61,225 bases of DNA from an uncultured Eubacteriales bacterium (GCA_934476085.1 CAKSNE010000010.1:1-61225); one strand, 5' to 3'; shown: positions 51,573 to 60,526, numbered from the stretch's first letter. The notes: generated from the sequence alone by a model not told the origin. Made by a program: numbers and translations.

Positions 51573-53002
51573 TATTTTTCCTCCGAAATTTTTCTTTCAA
51601 ATCTGCTTTTTTTGCTTTCTTTTGGTACTTCGGTTGGATACATATTACTAAAGCATCCATCACAGTAACCGCATTTAGGTTGAGTGCCGATAATCAATGA
51701 TAAATGGTCAATATCTAAATAACCTAAGCTGTCAACACCGATAATTTCTTCAATCTCTTTAATTGTGTGATTACAAGCAATTAAATGTTCTCTTGAGTCA
51801 ATATCAGTACCGTAATAACAAGGGTTTGTAAATGGTGGAGCAGAAACTCTCATATGCACTTCTTTAGCACCTGCATCACGAAGAAGTTTAACAATTCTAG
51901 CAGAAGTTGTACCACGAACAATAGAGTCATCAATAAGTACAACTCGTTTGTCTTTTACTGTTTCTTCAATAGTGTTAAGTTTTATTCTAACCTTGTCTTC
52001 ACGAGATTTTTGACCCGGAGAAATAAATGTTCTGCCGATATATTTATTTTTAATAAAACCAATTCCGTAAGGAATACCCGATTGTCTTGAATAACCGATA
52101 GCAGCGTCAATACCTGAATCAGGAACACCGATTACAACATCGGCTTGAACAGGATGTTCGAGTGCTAAACAACTACCTGCTTTTATTCTTGCTGAATGAA
52201 CAGAAATCCCGTCAATCTTTGAATCAGGACGAGCAAAGTAAAGATATTCAAAAATACAAATTGTAGGATCAACTTTTTTGCAATGGTCTTTGATTGAACG
52301 AACGCCGTTTTTGTCAAAAACAACAATTTCGCCCGGCTCTAAATCACGAATAAATTCAGCACCTACTGCGTCTAGCGCACAAGATTCAGATGCTACAACA
52401 TAACTTCCGTCTTCGGTTTTTCCGTAACATAGCGGTCTAAATCCGTTTTCATCACGAACAGCAATTAATTTTGAAGGTGACATTATTACAAGCGAATAAG
52501 CACCTTTAATTTTGTTCATAGCACGGTTTATTGCTTCTTCGATTGAAGGAGCATTAATTCGCTCCTTAGTAACTATGTAAGAAATAACTTCAGTATCGCT
52601 TGTAGTGTGGAAAATTGAGCCTTCCATTTCAAGCTGCTCACGAAGTTCATAAGAATTAACCAAGTTGCCGTTGTGAGCCAAAGCCATTCTGCCTTTAATG
52701 TGGTTTACAACGATTGGTTGAGCGTTAAGTCTGCCGTTTGTACCGGTTGTACCATATCTAACATGACCGATTGCCATATTACCAAGACCTAAACTCTCCA
52801 TTTTGTCGGGAGTAAAAACATCGTTTACAAGACCAACTTCTTTATAAGAATTAAAAAGTCCATCATCGTTTACAACAATACCGCAACTTTCTTGTCCTCT
52901 GTGTTGTAAAGCGTATAATCCGTAATAAACAGGAAGCGCAACATCGGTTTTTTCATTTGCAAATATACCGAAAACGCCACATTCTTCTCTTAAATTACTC
53001 AA
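51572..53002 (-). CDS. purF: Amidophosphoribosyltransferase, Fe-S type
   Basis: A 476-residue enzyme for the first committed step: PRPP and glutamine to phosphoribosylamine. A seven-residue propeptide (MSNLREE) ends at the N-terminal nucleophile of CGVFGIF, as in the Bacillus-type enzyme. The PRPP loop is VVLIDDSIVRGTT. The C terminus holds the cluster ligands, including CGYCDGC near residue 449, so a 4Fe-4S cluster is expected. It starts at TTG (53002) after GAGAGG. A perfect stem-loop lies in the gap to purC upstream. Confidence 0.96.
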   Translation of the reverse strand: MSNLREECGVFGIFANEKTDVALPVYYGLYALQHRGQESCGIVVNDDGLFNSYKEVGLVNDVFTPDKMESLGLGNMAIGHVRYGTTGTNGRLNAQPIVVNHIKGRMALAHNGNLVNSYELREQLEMEGSIFHTTSDTEVISYIVTKERINAPSIEEAINRAMNKIKGAYSLVIMSPSKLIAVRDENGFRPLCYGKTEDGSYVVASESCALDAVGAEFIRDLEPGEIVVFDKNGVRSIKDHCKKVDPTICIFEYLYFARPDSKIDGISVHSARIKAGSCLALEHPVQADVVIGVPDSGIDAAIGYSRQSGIPYGIGFIKNKYIGRTFISPGQKSREDKVRIKLNTIEETVKDKRVVLIDDSIVRGTTSARIVKLLRDAGAKEVHMRVSAPPFTNPCYYGTDIDSREHLIACNHTIKEIEEIIGVDSLGYLDIDHLSLIIGTQPKCGYCDGCFSNMYPTEVPKESKKSRFERKISEEK

Positions 53003-53053
53003 AGTAAAACCTCTCTTTTAAAAAATAAAAAATGCGTTATTGCAAGTGATTGA

Positions 53054-53081
53054 CCCGTTTGGTCTAATCAGACCAAACGGG
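53054..53081 (-). other. Perfect 12-bp stem-loop between purC and purF
   Basis: CCCGTTTGGTCT and AGACCAAACGGG pair perfectly around a four-base loop in an 87-base gap, the widest in the purine operon. No T tract follows on either strand, so it is not a standard terminator. It could protect or process the mRNA and set the ratio of purEC to the downstream genes. Confidence 0.75.
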
Positions 53082-53089
53082 AAATTATT

Positions 53090-53800
53090 TTACTCACCCA
53101 ATAAACGCTTTAAAATTTCTTGATATGCATCTTCTACTCCGCCCATATCTCTTCTAAATCTATCTTTATCTAATTTTTCGTGTGTTGTTGAATCCCAGAA
53201 ACGACAAGTATCAGGAGAAATTTCATCAGCCAACACAATTTCACCATTTGAAAGGCGACCAAATTCAAGTTTAAAGTCAACTAAATCAATATTTAATCCT
53301 TTAAAGAATTTTTTCATAACCTCATTAACTTTGAAAGCCATATTTTTGATTGTGTCAATCTCTTCTTTAGTAGCAAGTTTCAATGCAACTGCATGATAAG
53401 AGTTAATAAGCGGATCGCCAAGGTCATCGTTTTTATATGAAAACTCAATTGTAGGCTCATCAAATACTATTCCTTCTTCAACGCCGTAATTTTTTGCAAA
53501 AGAGCCTGCGGAAATATTACGAATAATAACTTCAAGCGGAACAATAGAAACTTTTTTAACTAAAGTTTTGCGTTCGTCAATTTCTTCAATAAAATGAGTA
53601 GGAACGCCCTCTTTTTCAAGCAACTGCATCATATAGTTAGTTACTCGGTTATTAATAGCGCCTTTACCTGAAATTGTACCCTTTTTCAAGCCGTTGAAAG
53701 CGGTAGCGTCATCCTTATAGTCTACCAATAAAACCTCAGGATTTTCTGTTGCAAAAACAGATTTTGCTTTGCCTTCATAAAGTTTTTCTTTGATTTCCAT
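53090..53800 (-). CDS. purC: SAICAR synthetase
   Basis: A 236-residue ligase that joins CAIR and aspartate. EKLYEGKAKSVF, DYKDDATAFNG, PLEVIIRNISAGSF, KLEFGRLSNGEIVLADEISPDTCRFWD and KDRFRRDMG are all present. Normal length. GGAGGT precedes the ATG. It lies 21 bases after purE. Confidence 0.97.
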   Translation of the reverse strand: MEIKEKLYEGKAKSVFATENPEVLLVDYKDDATAFNGLKKGTISGKGAINNRVTNYMMQLLEKEGVPTHFIEEIDERKTLVKKVSIVPLEVIIRNISAGSFAKNYGVEEGIVFDEPTIEFSYKNDDLGDPLINSYHAVALKLATKEEIDTIKNMAFKVNEVMKKFFKGLNIDLVDFKLEFGRLSNGEIVLADEISPDTCRFWDSTTHEKLDKDRFRRDMGGVEDAYQEILKRLLGE

Positions 53801-53821
53801 AGTAATTGACCTCCAAAAAAG

Positions 53822-54313
53822 TTATTTATACATATCAAAAATCTTTTGATTTTTGTCTAATACTGCTTGTTTATTTTTCTCTCTGTTAAGCATTAGTTTT
53901 TCGCTTAAATCAGCATCGTTTACTGCTAAAATTTGAATTGCCAAAAGTGCTGCGTTTTCAGCTCCGTCAATAGCAACTGTAGCAACAGGCATACCGCTTG
54001 GCATTTGAACAGTAGAAAGCAATGCATCCAATCCGTCTAAAGTAGAAGATTTAATAGGAATACCTATAACAGGCAATGTTGTATTAGCAGCAATCGCACC
54101 TGCAAGATGAGCAGCCTTGCCCGCTGCAGCGATAATAGCACCAAATCCATTGTCTATTGCGTTTTCTGCAAAATCTTTAGAAGCTTCCGGTGTTCTGTGA
54201 GCAGAAAAAACATGAACTTCAAAAGGTACTTCATAAGCCTTTAGGGTATTAATAGCCTTTTCTACAACAGGTAAATCACTGTCACTTCCCATAATAACGC
54301 CGATTTTTTTCAT
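53822..54313 (-). CDS. purE: N5-carboxyaminoimidazole ribonucleotide mutase, class I PurE
   Basis: A 163-residue enzyme. MGSDSDLPVVEKA, VFSAHRTPE, AGKAAHLAGAIAANT, PVIGIPI and LLSTVQMPSGMPVATVAID show class I PurE, which uses N5-CAIR made by PurK. No purK is in the window. ATG at 54313 follows AAGGAGG; a longer frame from 54337 overlaps that site and the ZTP terminator region. It is the first gene of the operon, 17 bases after the riboswitch terminator tract. Confidence 0.96.
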   Translation of the reverse strand: MKKIGVIMGSDSDLPVVEKAINTLKAYEVPFEVHVFSAHRTPEASKDFAENAIDNGFGAIIAAAGKAAHLAGAIAANTTLPVIGIPIKSSTLDGLDALLSTVQMPSGMPVATVAIDGAENAALLAIQILAVNDADLSEKLMLNREKNKQAVLDKNQKIFDMYK

Positions 54314-54328
54314 AAGTTTTACCTCCTT

Positions 54329-54445
54329 AAAAATCAAAAATGGGCAGTCTTATACTGTGGAATATAAGACTGCCCAGACGGTCGACATTAAATCAAGTTT
54401 ATTTGCTCCTTTGCGGTGTCTCCGCTTATCCGTCAGTCACAAATA
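54329..54445 (-). promoter_or_regulatory. ZTP (pfl) riboswitch with intrinsic terminator, controls the purine operon
   Basis: On the minus strand the leader has TGTGACTGACGG (54441-54430), a GCGG/CCGC hairpin, GGAGC, and the conserved CCGTCTGGGCA block ending near 54371. GACGG can pair with CCGTC as in the ZTP/pfl aptamer. The aptamer end runs into the terminator: GGGCAGTCTTATA (54375-54363) pairs perfectly with TATAAGACTGCCC (54354-54342), then ATTTTTGATTTTT. Thus folding of CCGTCTGGGC into the aptamer would compete with the terminator stem. ZTP accumulates when 10-formyl-THF is low, and two operon enzymes use that cofactor. The match is by eye but has several independent parts. Confidence 0.87.
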
Positions 54446-54464
54446 ACTTTTAAACTATGTATTT

Positions 54465-54494
54465 ATTCTAACATAGCACTACTCACAATGTCAA
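54465..54494 (-). promoter_or_regulatory. Promoter of the purine operon
   Basis: On the minus strand TTGACA (54494-54489), 18 bases, TAGAAT (54470-54465). Start expected near 54458, about a dozen bases before the ZTP aptamer. Confidence 0.78.
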
Positions 54495-54539
54495 GCAAAG
54501 TTTTAATGTGTTTTATGTGATTTTTTTGTGTATTTTGCA

Positions 54540-55466
54540 TTAAACATAGTTCTTTACAAATTTAGCGATTGCGGCTTCATCTTTTCTATCAGGTGTGCCT
54601 ACATTTTCATATACTGCCCACTTTTCAACATGTGTTGCAGTTTCACCCGGTTTAAGATAATTAACTGTGCCGATAGTTTCCATCTCTAAAATTTCTTTAT
54701 TGGTATAAGTTTCAAAAGAAACGCCAAAATCATCATATTCTGAATCTAATTTATGATCATATTTTTTAACAAAAACAGTATCTTTATAAGCATAAAGTGC
54801 AGTACCTTTATGTAAATCAAGACCTAACTTAAAGTTTTTATCAATACTTTTTTGTTGCAATGTTATATAATCTTTTCCGAGGTAAAGACGCTCATCAGCA
54901 AGATTTGTATAAGGCCAAGCAACAATTCTGCGGTTTGGCAACAAGCCTGTATCAACTGTGTTATTAGGAATGATTTCAAGACCGCCGCGATTTAAAACCG
55001 TAATTGACCAAGCAGAGCAACGTTTTTCTTCATTAGAAATATTTTTTACATAATGAGTAACAGTAATTTCACCGTCTTCACTCATTGTAACTGAATATTT
55101 GCAAGCAACACCGTTCATAGGTTGTTCTTCTTGAACGAACATTGCACCGTTATCTAACAATTCAACTTTAACAGGCTTATCGTCAGGAAAATATGTTTCA
55201 GGCATTGATTCAGGTGAAACCCAAAGTCTATGACCGCCATAGTTAATCCATTTAGCACCCTTGCCATAGTGTTTTTCCATATCTTCGTGTGAAGTAATAT
55301 TCTCACGCTTTAAGTCGTTAAACATAACATTTTCTTTGCCAACCAAGCCGACACGAATAACGCGTGGGCCTAATTCTTTTGTAACAACAACATCGGTTTT
55401 GCCGTTTGAAATTTCAACACATTTACCGAAATTCTCGTAATCAATCTCTTTGATAGTAATTGCCAT
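54540..55466 (-). CDS. DUF4380-like protein, possible sugar mutarotase fold
   Basis: A 308-residue cytosolic protein. VVVTKELGPRVIRVGLVGKENVMF near the N terminus, YGGHRLWVSPESMPETYFPDD and an all-beta composition recall DUF4380 and the galactose-mutarotase-like fold. No reaction is known for this family. It is the third gene of the thrS-fhs transcript, 20 bases after fhs, and no terminator hairpin follows it before the purine promoter. I would not call it aldose 1-epimerase, because the family's catalytic His-Glu pattern is not evident. Confidence 0.7.
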   Translation of the reverse strand: MAITIKEIDYENFGKCVEISNGKTDVVVTKELGPRVIRVGLVGKENVMFNDLKRENITSHEDMEKHYGKGAKWINYGGHRLWVSPESMPETYFPDDKPVKVELLDNGAMFVQEEQPMNGVACKYSVTMSEDGEITVTHYVKNISNEEKRCSAWSITVLNRGGLEIIPNNTVDTGLLPNRRIVAWPYTNLADERLYLGKDYITLQQKSIDKNFKLGLDLHKGTALYAYKDTVFVKKYDHKLDSEYDDFGVSFETYTNKEILEMETIGTVNYLKPGETATHVEKWAVYENVGTPDRKDEAAIAKFVKNYV

Positions 55467-55486
55467 AATAATATATACTCCTTTAA

Positions 55487-57160
55487 TTAAAATAAACCTG
55501 TGATAACGCCGTTTTCATCAACATCAATTTTTTCAGCAGACGGAACTTTAGGAAGTCCCGGCATTGTCATAATATCGCCTGTTTGACAGACAACAAAACC
55601 GGCACCGGCAGAAACTTTAACTTTTTTAACCGTAATTTTGAAGCCTGTAGGTCTGCCGAGTAATTTTTGATTATCAGATAAAGAATATTGAGTTTTCGCC
55701 ATACAAACAGGATAAGAAGAAAATCCCAGTTCAGTTAATTTTACTAACTCTTTTTTAGCGGCAGGAGTAAACTCTACTCCGTCAGCACCGTAAATTTTAG
55801 TAGCAACTGCATTAATTTTTTCTTCTAAGGAAAGTTCATCGGAATAAGCGTATGTAAAATCGTTATCTTGCTTAACTAAATCTAAAACTTTTTCTGCTAA
55901 ATCAAGTCCACCGTCAGAGCCTTTGCCCCAAACTTCACAAAGCGATACATCTACACCGTATTCTTTACATTTTTCTTCAACCAACTTAAGTTCATCTTCT
56001 GTATCGGTAGGAAATCTGTTAATAGCGACAACACAAGGAAGCTTATAAACATTTTTAATATTTTCAATATGTTTATAAAGGTTTGGTAAGCCTTTTTCAA
56101 GTGCATTTAAGTTTTCTTCGCCAAGATCGGCTTTAGCCACTCCACCGTGTGATTTCAGTGCACGAACAGTAGCAACAATAACAACTGCCGATGGTTTTAA
56201 ATTTGCAACTCGACATTTAATATCAAGAAATTTTTCAGCGCCTAAATCAGCACCAAAACCTGCTTCGGTAACAACATAATCGCCAAATTTCAAAGCCATT
56301 TTGGTTGCCATAACCGAGTTACAGCCATGAGCAATATTAGCAAACGGACCGCCGTGTATAAACGCAGGTGTGTGTTCAAGAGTTTGAACCAAATTAGGCT
56401 TTAGAGCATCTTTTAAAAGTGCAGTCATAGCACCTTGTGCGTTAAGGTCGCCTGCAGTTACAGGCTCACCAGAACGATTATAGCCAACAATAATAGATTT
56501 AATTCTCTGTTTTAAATCAGTAATATCAGTAGCAAGACACAAAATAGCCATAATTTCAGATGCAACTGTAATATCAAAACCGTCTTCTCTGGGAACGCCC
56601 TGCATTCTTCCGCCAATACCGTCAATAACATTACGAAGTTGACGGTCATTCATATCAACACAGCGTTTCCAAGTGATATTTTTAACATCAATATCAAGAC
56701 GGTTACCCTGTTGAATATGATTATCAAGCATTGCCGCAAGTAAATTATTAGCCGCACCGATTGCGTGCATATCACCTGTGAAATGAAGATTAATATCTTC
56801 CATAGGTACAACTTGTGCATATCCGCCGCCTGCCGCGCCGCCTTTGATACCAAAAACAGGACCTAATGATGGCTCACGAAGAGCAATAACAACATTTTTA
56901 TTCAGTTTAGTCAAAGCGTCACCAAGACCGACAGTAACAGTAGTTTTACCCTCGCCTGCCGGTGTCGGATTAATAGCAGTAACCAAAATTAACTTGCCGT
57001 TATCATTTTTATTATTTTTTAAAATGTTATAATCAACTTTTGCCTTATATTTACCGTAATACTCGATATTGTCTTCGGATAAACCGACCTTTTCAGCAAT
57101 ATCTTTTATAGGAAACATTTTGTTCTCCTGAGCAATCTCAATATCCGATTTATACCCCAT
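55487..57160 (-). CDS. fhs: Formate-tetrahydrofolate ligase
   Basis: A 557-residue ATP-dependent enzyme that makes 10-formyl-THF from formate and THF, feeding purine synthesis (purN and AICAR transformylase) and other one-carbon uses. INPTPAGEGKTTVTVGLGDAL is the nucleotide loop; REPSLGPVFGIKGGAAGGGYAQV, FTGDMHAIGAANNLLAA and TEAGFGADLGAEKF are diagnostic. ATG at 57160 follows AAGGAG; the frame is open farther upstream only by overlapping thrS. It is 10 bases after thrS, so it lies under the threonine T-box. Confidence 0.96.
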   Translation of the reverse strand: MGYKSDIEIAQENKMFPIKDIAEKVGLSEDNIEYYGKYKAKVDYNILKNNKNDNGKLILVTAINPTPAGEGKTTVTVGLGDALTKLNKNVVIALREPSLGPVFGIKGGAAGGGYAQVVPMEDINLHFTGDMHAIGAANNLLAAMLDNHIQQGNRLDIDVKNITWKRCVDMNDRQLRNVIDGIGGRMQGVPREDGFDITVASEIMAILCLATDITDLKQRIKSIIVGYNRSGEPVTAGDLNAQGAMTALLKDALKPNLVQTLEHTPAFIHGGPFANIAHGCNSVMATKMALKFGDYVVTEAGFGADLGAEKFLDIKCRVANLKPSAVVIVATVRALKSHGGVAKADLGEENLNALEKGLPNLYKHIENIKNVYKLPCVVAINRFPTDTEDELKLVEEKCKEYGVDVSLCEVWGKGSDGGLDLAEKVLDLVKQDNDFTYAYSDELSLEEKINAVATKIYGADGVEFTPAAKKELVKLTELGFSSYPVCMAKTQYSLSDNQKLLGRPTGFKITVKKVKVSAGAGFVVCQTGDIMTMPGLPKVPSAEKIDVDENGVITGLF

Positions 57161-57170
57161 TTTAAACTCC

Positions 57171-59081
57171 TTATCTAGCTTTTGTTTCGATTTCTTCAAG
57201 TGCTTTTTTGATAAATTCATCAACGCTGACAGCACCTAAATCGCCATCTTTTCTTGAACGAACCGAAACTGTGCCGCATTCAACTTCCTTTTCTCCGACA
57301 ATAAGCATATATGGAACTTTTTTAAGTTGTGCTTCACGAATTTTATAGCCGACTTTTTCAGCTCTATCGTCAAGTGAAACACGAATTCCTGCATCAAACA
57401 ATTTTTGTTTAATTTCATTTGCTTTATCAAGGAATTTATCTGAAATCGGCAAAATTCTAACCTGTTCAGGAGCAAGCCACATTGGGAAAGCACCTGCAAA
57501 ATGCTCAATAAGAATACCGATAAATCTTTCAATTGAACCAAAAGCAACTCTGTGAATCATAATCGGTCTGTGTTTTTCGCCATCTGCACCAACATATTCA
57601 AGTTCAAATCTCATTGGTAACTGGAAGTCAAGTTGGATAGTACCGCATTGCCATGTTCTTCCGATAGAATCTTCAAGATGAAAGTCAATCTTCGGACCAT
57701 AGAAAGCACCGTCGCCTTCATTTACAACATAATCAAGACCTAATTCATCAAGTGCACTGCGGAGTGCATCAGTAGCCATATCCCAATCTTCATCGCTACC
57801 CATTGAATCTTCAGGACGAGTGGACAATTCAACATGATACTTAAATCCAAATAATGTATAAACTTCATCAATTAATTTTGCAACATCTTTAATTTCATCT
57901 TTAATCTGTTCAGGCATCATAAAGATATGTGCATCATCCTGAGTAAAGCAACGAACACGCATAAGTCCGTGCAACTGACCCGATTTTTCGTGACGATGAA
58001 CTAAACCTAACTCACCCATTCTAATAGGCAAATCACGATATGAACGTGGCTCTGAACGGTAAACCAAAATACCGCCCGGGCAGTTCATAGGCTTAACCGC
58101 AAAATCAACATCATCAATAACAGTTGTATACATATTTTCTTTGTAATGGTCCCAGTGACCTGAAGTTTCCCAAAGATGACGGCTTAACATTATAGGAGTT
58201 GAAATTTCAACATAGTCATTCTTTCTATGAATTTCTCTCCAATAATCAATCAAAGTGTTTTTAAGCACCATACCGTTTGGTAAGAAGAATGGGAAGCCCG
58301 GACCTTCTTCGGTCATCATAAACAAACCTAATTCTTTGCCGAGTTTTCTGTGGTCTCTCTTTTTAGCCTCTTCAAGCATTGTTAAATACTCTTCAAGCAT
58401 TGATGCTTTAGGGAAAGAAATACCGTAAATTCTACATAGCATTTTATTTTTCTCATCGCCACGCCAATATGCACCGGCAACTGATAAAAGTTTAATAGCT
58501 TTAATACCTGATACGCTCATCAAGTGTGGACCTGCACAAAGGTCATAAAACTCACCTTGCTCATAAAAGCTCAAAGCCTCGCCTTTGCCTGCGTGTTCAC
58601 GAATTAACTCTTCTTTATAAATTTCGCCGTCAGCAGTAACTTTTTCAATTGCTTCATCAGGTGAAAGATAATATCTAACAATTTCAGGGTTTTCTTTAAC
58701 GATTTTCTTCATTTCTTTTTCGATTTTTTCTAAATCTTCATTTGTAAACGGAGTATCAACATCCATATCATAATAAAAACCGTTATCAATAGCCGGACCA
58801 ATAGCAAGTTTAACATCAGGATAAAGTCTTAAAATAGCCTGTGCCATAACGTGAGAAGTTGTATGCCAAAAAGCCTTTTTACCCATCTCATCATCGAAAG
58901 TCAAAATATTTACTTTGCAATCTTTATCAAGAGTTGTACGCAAATCCATAACTTCGCCATCAATAGTACAAGCACAAGCTGCTTTATACAAGCCCATACT
59001 AATAGATTTTGCGATTTCAGCAACGGAGATGCCTTTTTCATATTCATTTACAACTCCGCCTTTTAATGTTACTTTAATCAT
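57171..59081 (-). CDS. thrS: Threonyl-tRNA synthetase
   Basis: A class II synthetase of 636 residues. An N-terminal TGS domain (MIKVTLKGG...), an editing domain with HTTSHVMAQAI and a distal CAGPHL, then the catalytic core with NCPGGILVYRSEPRSYRDLP (zinc Cys), LGLVHRHEKSGQLHG, and a C-terminal anticodon domain (QVRILPISDK...). ATG at 59081 fits the common N terminus; another ATG nine bases before is too close to AAAGGA. A T-box leader precedes it; fhs and the DUF4380-like gene follow. Confidence 0.96.
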   Translation of the reverse strand: MIKVTLKGGVVNEYEKGISVAEIAKSISMGLYKAACACTIDGEVMDLRTTLDKDCKVNILTFDDEMGKKAFWHTTSHVMAQAILRLYPDVKLAIGPAIDNGFYYDMDVDTPFTNEDLEKIEKEMKKIVKENPEIVRYYLSPDEAIEKVTADGEIYKEELIREHAGKGEALSFYEQGEFYDLCAGPHLMSVSGIKAIKLLSVAGAYWRGDEKNKMLCRIYGISFPKASMLEEYLTMLEEAKKRDHRKLGKELGLFMMTEEGPGFPFFLPNGMVLKNTLIDYWREIHRKNDYVEISTPIMLSRHLWETSGHWDHYKENMYTTVIDDVDFAVKPMNCPGGILVYRSEPRSYRDLPIRMGELGLVHRHEKSGQLHGLMRVRCFTQDDAHIFMMPEQIKDEIKDVAKLIDEVYTLFGFKYHVELSTRPEDSMGSDEDWDMATDALRSALDELGLDYVVNEGDGAFYGPKIDFHLEDSIGRTWQCGTIQLDFQLPMRFELEYVGADGEKHRPIMIHRVAFGSIERFIGILIEHFAGAFPMWLAPEQVRILPISDKFLDKANEIKQKLFDAGIRVSLDDRAEKVGYKIREAQLKKVPYMLIVGEKEVECGTVSVRSRKDGDLGAVSVDEFIKKALEEIETKAR

Positions 59082-59103
59082 TTTACTCATTTTCCTTTCT
59101 ACA

Positions 59104-59352
59104 ATAAAAAAAGACCTAACACACCCGTTAAACAACGGGGTGTTAAGTCAAAATCTCTAACACGGTTCCACCCGAATTTGCTTTAAAAATTAAAGCCTTA
59201 TCATTCTTTTAACGCAAGAGTTACGGCACGCCTTGAATACGACGGCGGTTCAAGAAGCGGTATTTTTGCAAGCATCATTAAATCTTTTACAGCCAATGAA
59301 GATTATTCTCTAAAATGAATTAACAAACAAAAACTTTTCTATCAAAACCTTT
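59104..59352 (-). promoter_or_regulatory. T-box riboswitch of thrS
   Basis: On the minus strand the T-box core CGGGTGGAACCGTG lies near 59174-59161; its bulge reads UGGA, which pairs with a U discriminator. AGAGA of stem I is near 59306. The segment AATACCGCTTCTTGAAC has ACC (Thr, 59261-59259) followed by a purine, as expected for the specifier. The AGTA/GAA loop-E pair seen in the hisS leader is not obvious here. The terminator is GAC.TAACAC.CCGTT paired with AACGG.GTG.TAGGTC (59149-59113) plus T tract. A 311-base gap (59082-59392) is filled by this element and its promoter. Confidence 0.9.
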
Positions 59353-59358
59353 AAATTT

Positions 59359-59387
59359 ATTCTAACAAAGTTTATTTAATTTGTCAA
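59359..59387 (-). promoter_or_regulatory. Promoter of the thrS operon
   Basis: On the minus strand TTGACA (59387-59382), 17 bases, TAGAAT (59364-59359); the -35 begins six bases after the galE stop, so galE has no terminator of its own here. Confidence 0.82.
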
Positions 59388-59392
59388 CAAAA

Positions 59393-60388
59393 TTATTTAT
59401 CTGAATTAAATCCGTTTGGATGATTTTTGTGCCAGTTCCAAGCAGTAGCAATAATCTCTTCCAAATCGTCATGTTCAGGTTTCCAACCAAGAACAGATTT
59501 TGCTTTTTCACTTGACGCAATAAGTTTTGCAGGGTCTCCTGCTCTTCTAGGAGAAACAACCGCAGGAATTGGATGTCCTGTAACTTTTCTGGCAGTTTCA
59601 ATTACTTCTTTTACAGTAAATCCAACACCGTTACCAAGATTGAATACATTGCTTTCATTGCCTGCAGCCAAATATCTCATAGCAAGAATATGAGCCTGAG
59701 CCAAATCAGTTACATGAATGTAATCACGAACGCATGTGCCATCTTTAGTATCATAATCATCGCCAAAAATGCTAATAGCCTCGCGTTGACCGTTTGGCAC
59801 TTGTAAAATCAACGGAATAAGATGAGTTTCAGGATTATGAGCCTCGCCGATATGACCATCAACGTGTGCACCGCAAGCGTTAAAATAACGAAGTGCAACA
59901 TATTTTAATCCGTGAGCAACACCTGTCCATTTCATCATTTTTTCCATAGATAATTTTGTTTCACCATAAGGGTTTGTAGGCTCTGTTCTGTCAGTTTCCA
60001 AAATCGGAATACTTTCAGGCTCGCCATATGTAGCAGCAGTTGAAGAAAATACGATTTTATCTACTTTATGAGCAACCATACTTTCAAGCAAAACCTTTGT
60101 ACCGCAAAGATTATTATCATAATATTTAAGTGGGTTTGTCATACTCTCGCCTACTAATGAATTAGCGGCAAAATGAATAACACCATCAATTTTTTCATTT
60201 TCAAAAACGCTGTCAACAAAAGCTCTATCACGAATATCACCTTTATAAAATTTTGCTTTTTCGTGAACAGCCTCGATATGACCGGTTTCAAGGTTATCAA
60301 CAATAACGACTTCATCGCCCGCATCAATTAATTCGCTAACAGTATGCGAACCGATATAACCTGCACCGCCAAGAACTAAAATTCTCAT
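59393..60388 (-). CDS. galE: UDP-glucose 4-epimerase
   Basis: A 331-residue short-chain dehydrogenase that interconverts UDP-galactose and UDP-glucose. The NAD loop is VLGGAGYIGSHTV; the catalytic residues are in SSTAATYGEP (Ser/Thr) and NPYGETKLSMEKM (Tyr, Lys). RYFNACGAHVDGHIGE and VFNLGNGVGFTVKEVIE are typical of GalE. AAGGAG precedes the ATG. No galK or galT is in the window; it may supply UDP-sugars for envelope glycans. Confidence 0.95.
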   Translation of the reverse strand: MRILVLGGAGYIGSHTVSELIDAGDEVVIVDNLETGHIEAVHEKAKFYKGDIRDRAFVDSVFENEKIDGVIHFAANSLVGESMTNPLKYYDNNLCGTKVLLESMVAHKVDKIVFSSTAATYGEPESIPILETDRTEPTNPYGETKLSMEKMMKWTGVAHGLKYVALRYFNACGAHVDGHIGEAHNPETHLIPLILQVPNGQREAISIFGDDYDTKDGTCVRDYIHVTDLAQAHILAMRYLAAGNESNVFNLGNGVGFTVKEVIETARKVTGHPIPAVVSPRRAGDPAKLIASSEKAKSVLGWKPEHDDLEEIIATAWNWHKNHPNGFNSDK

Positions 60389-60424
60389 AAATAATTCTCC
60401 TTACATTCATTATCATTATCATAT

Positions 60425-60453
60425 ATTTTATTACTATTTTTTTATTTTGTCAA
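60425..60453 (-). promoter_or_regulatory. Promoter of galE
   Basis: On the minus strand TTGACA (60453-60448), 17 bases, TAAAAT (60430-60425). Start near 60418, 30 bases before the ATG. Confidence 0.78.
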
Positions 60454-60526
60454 TAGAATAAAAACATATTTATCGGTAAATATATTAACAATTCTTTATA
60501 AATATTTATTATTAAACGGTGATTTT

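Noticed and set aside
60454..60526. Forespore (sigma-G) promoter for sleB
   Set aside because: GAATA with AAATATATTA at about 17 bases is only a weak match to the -35 and lacks the CATNNTA-type -10; in such AT-rich DNA this is expected by chance.
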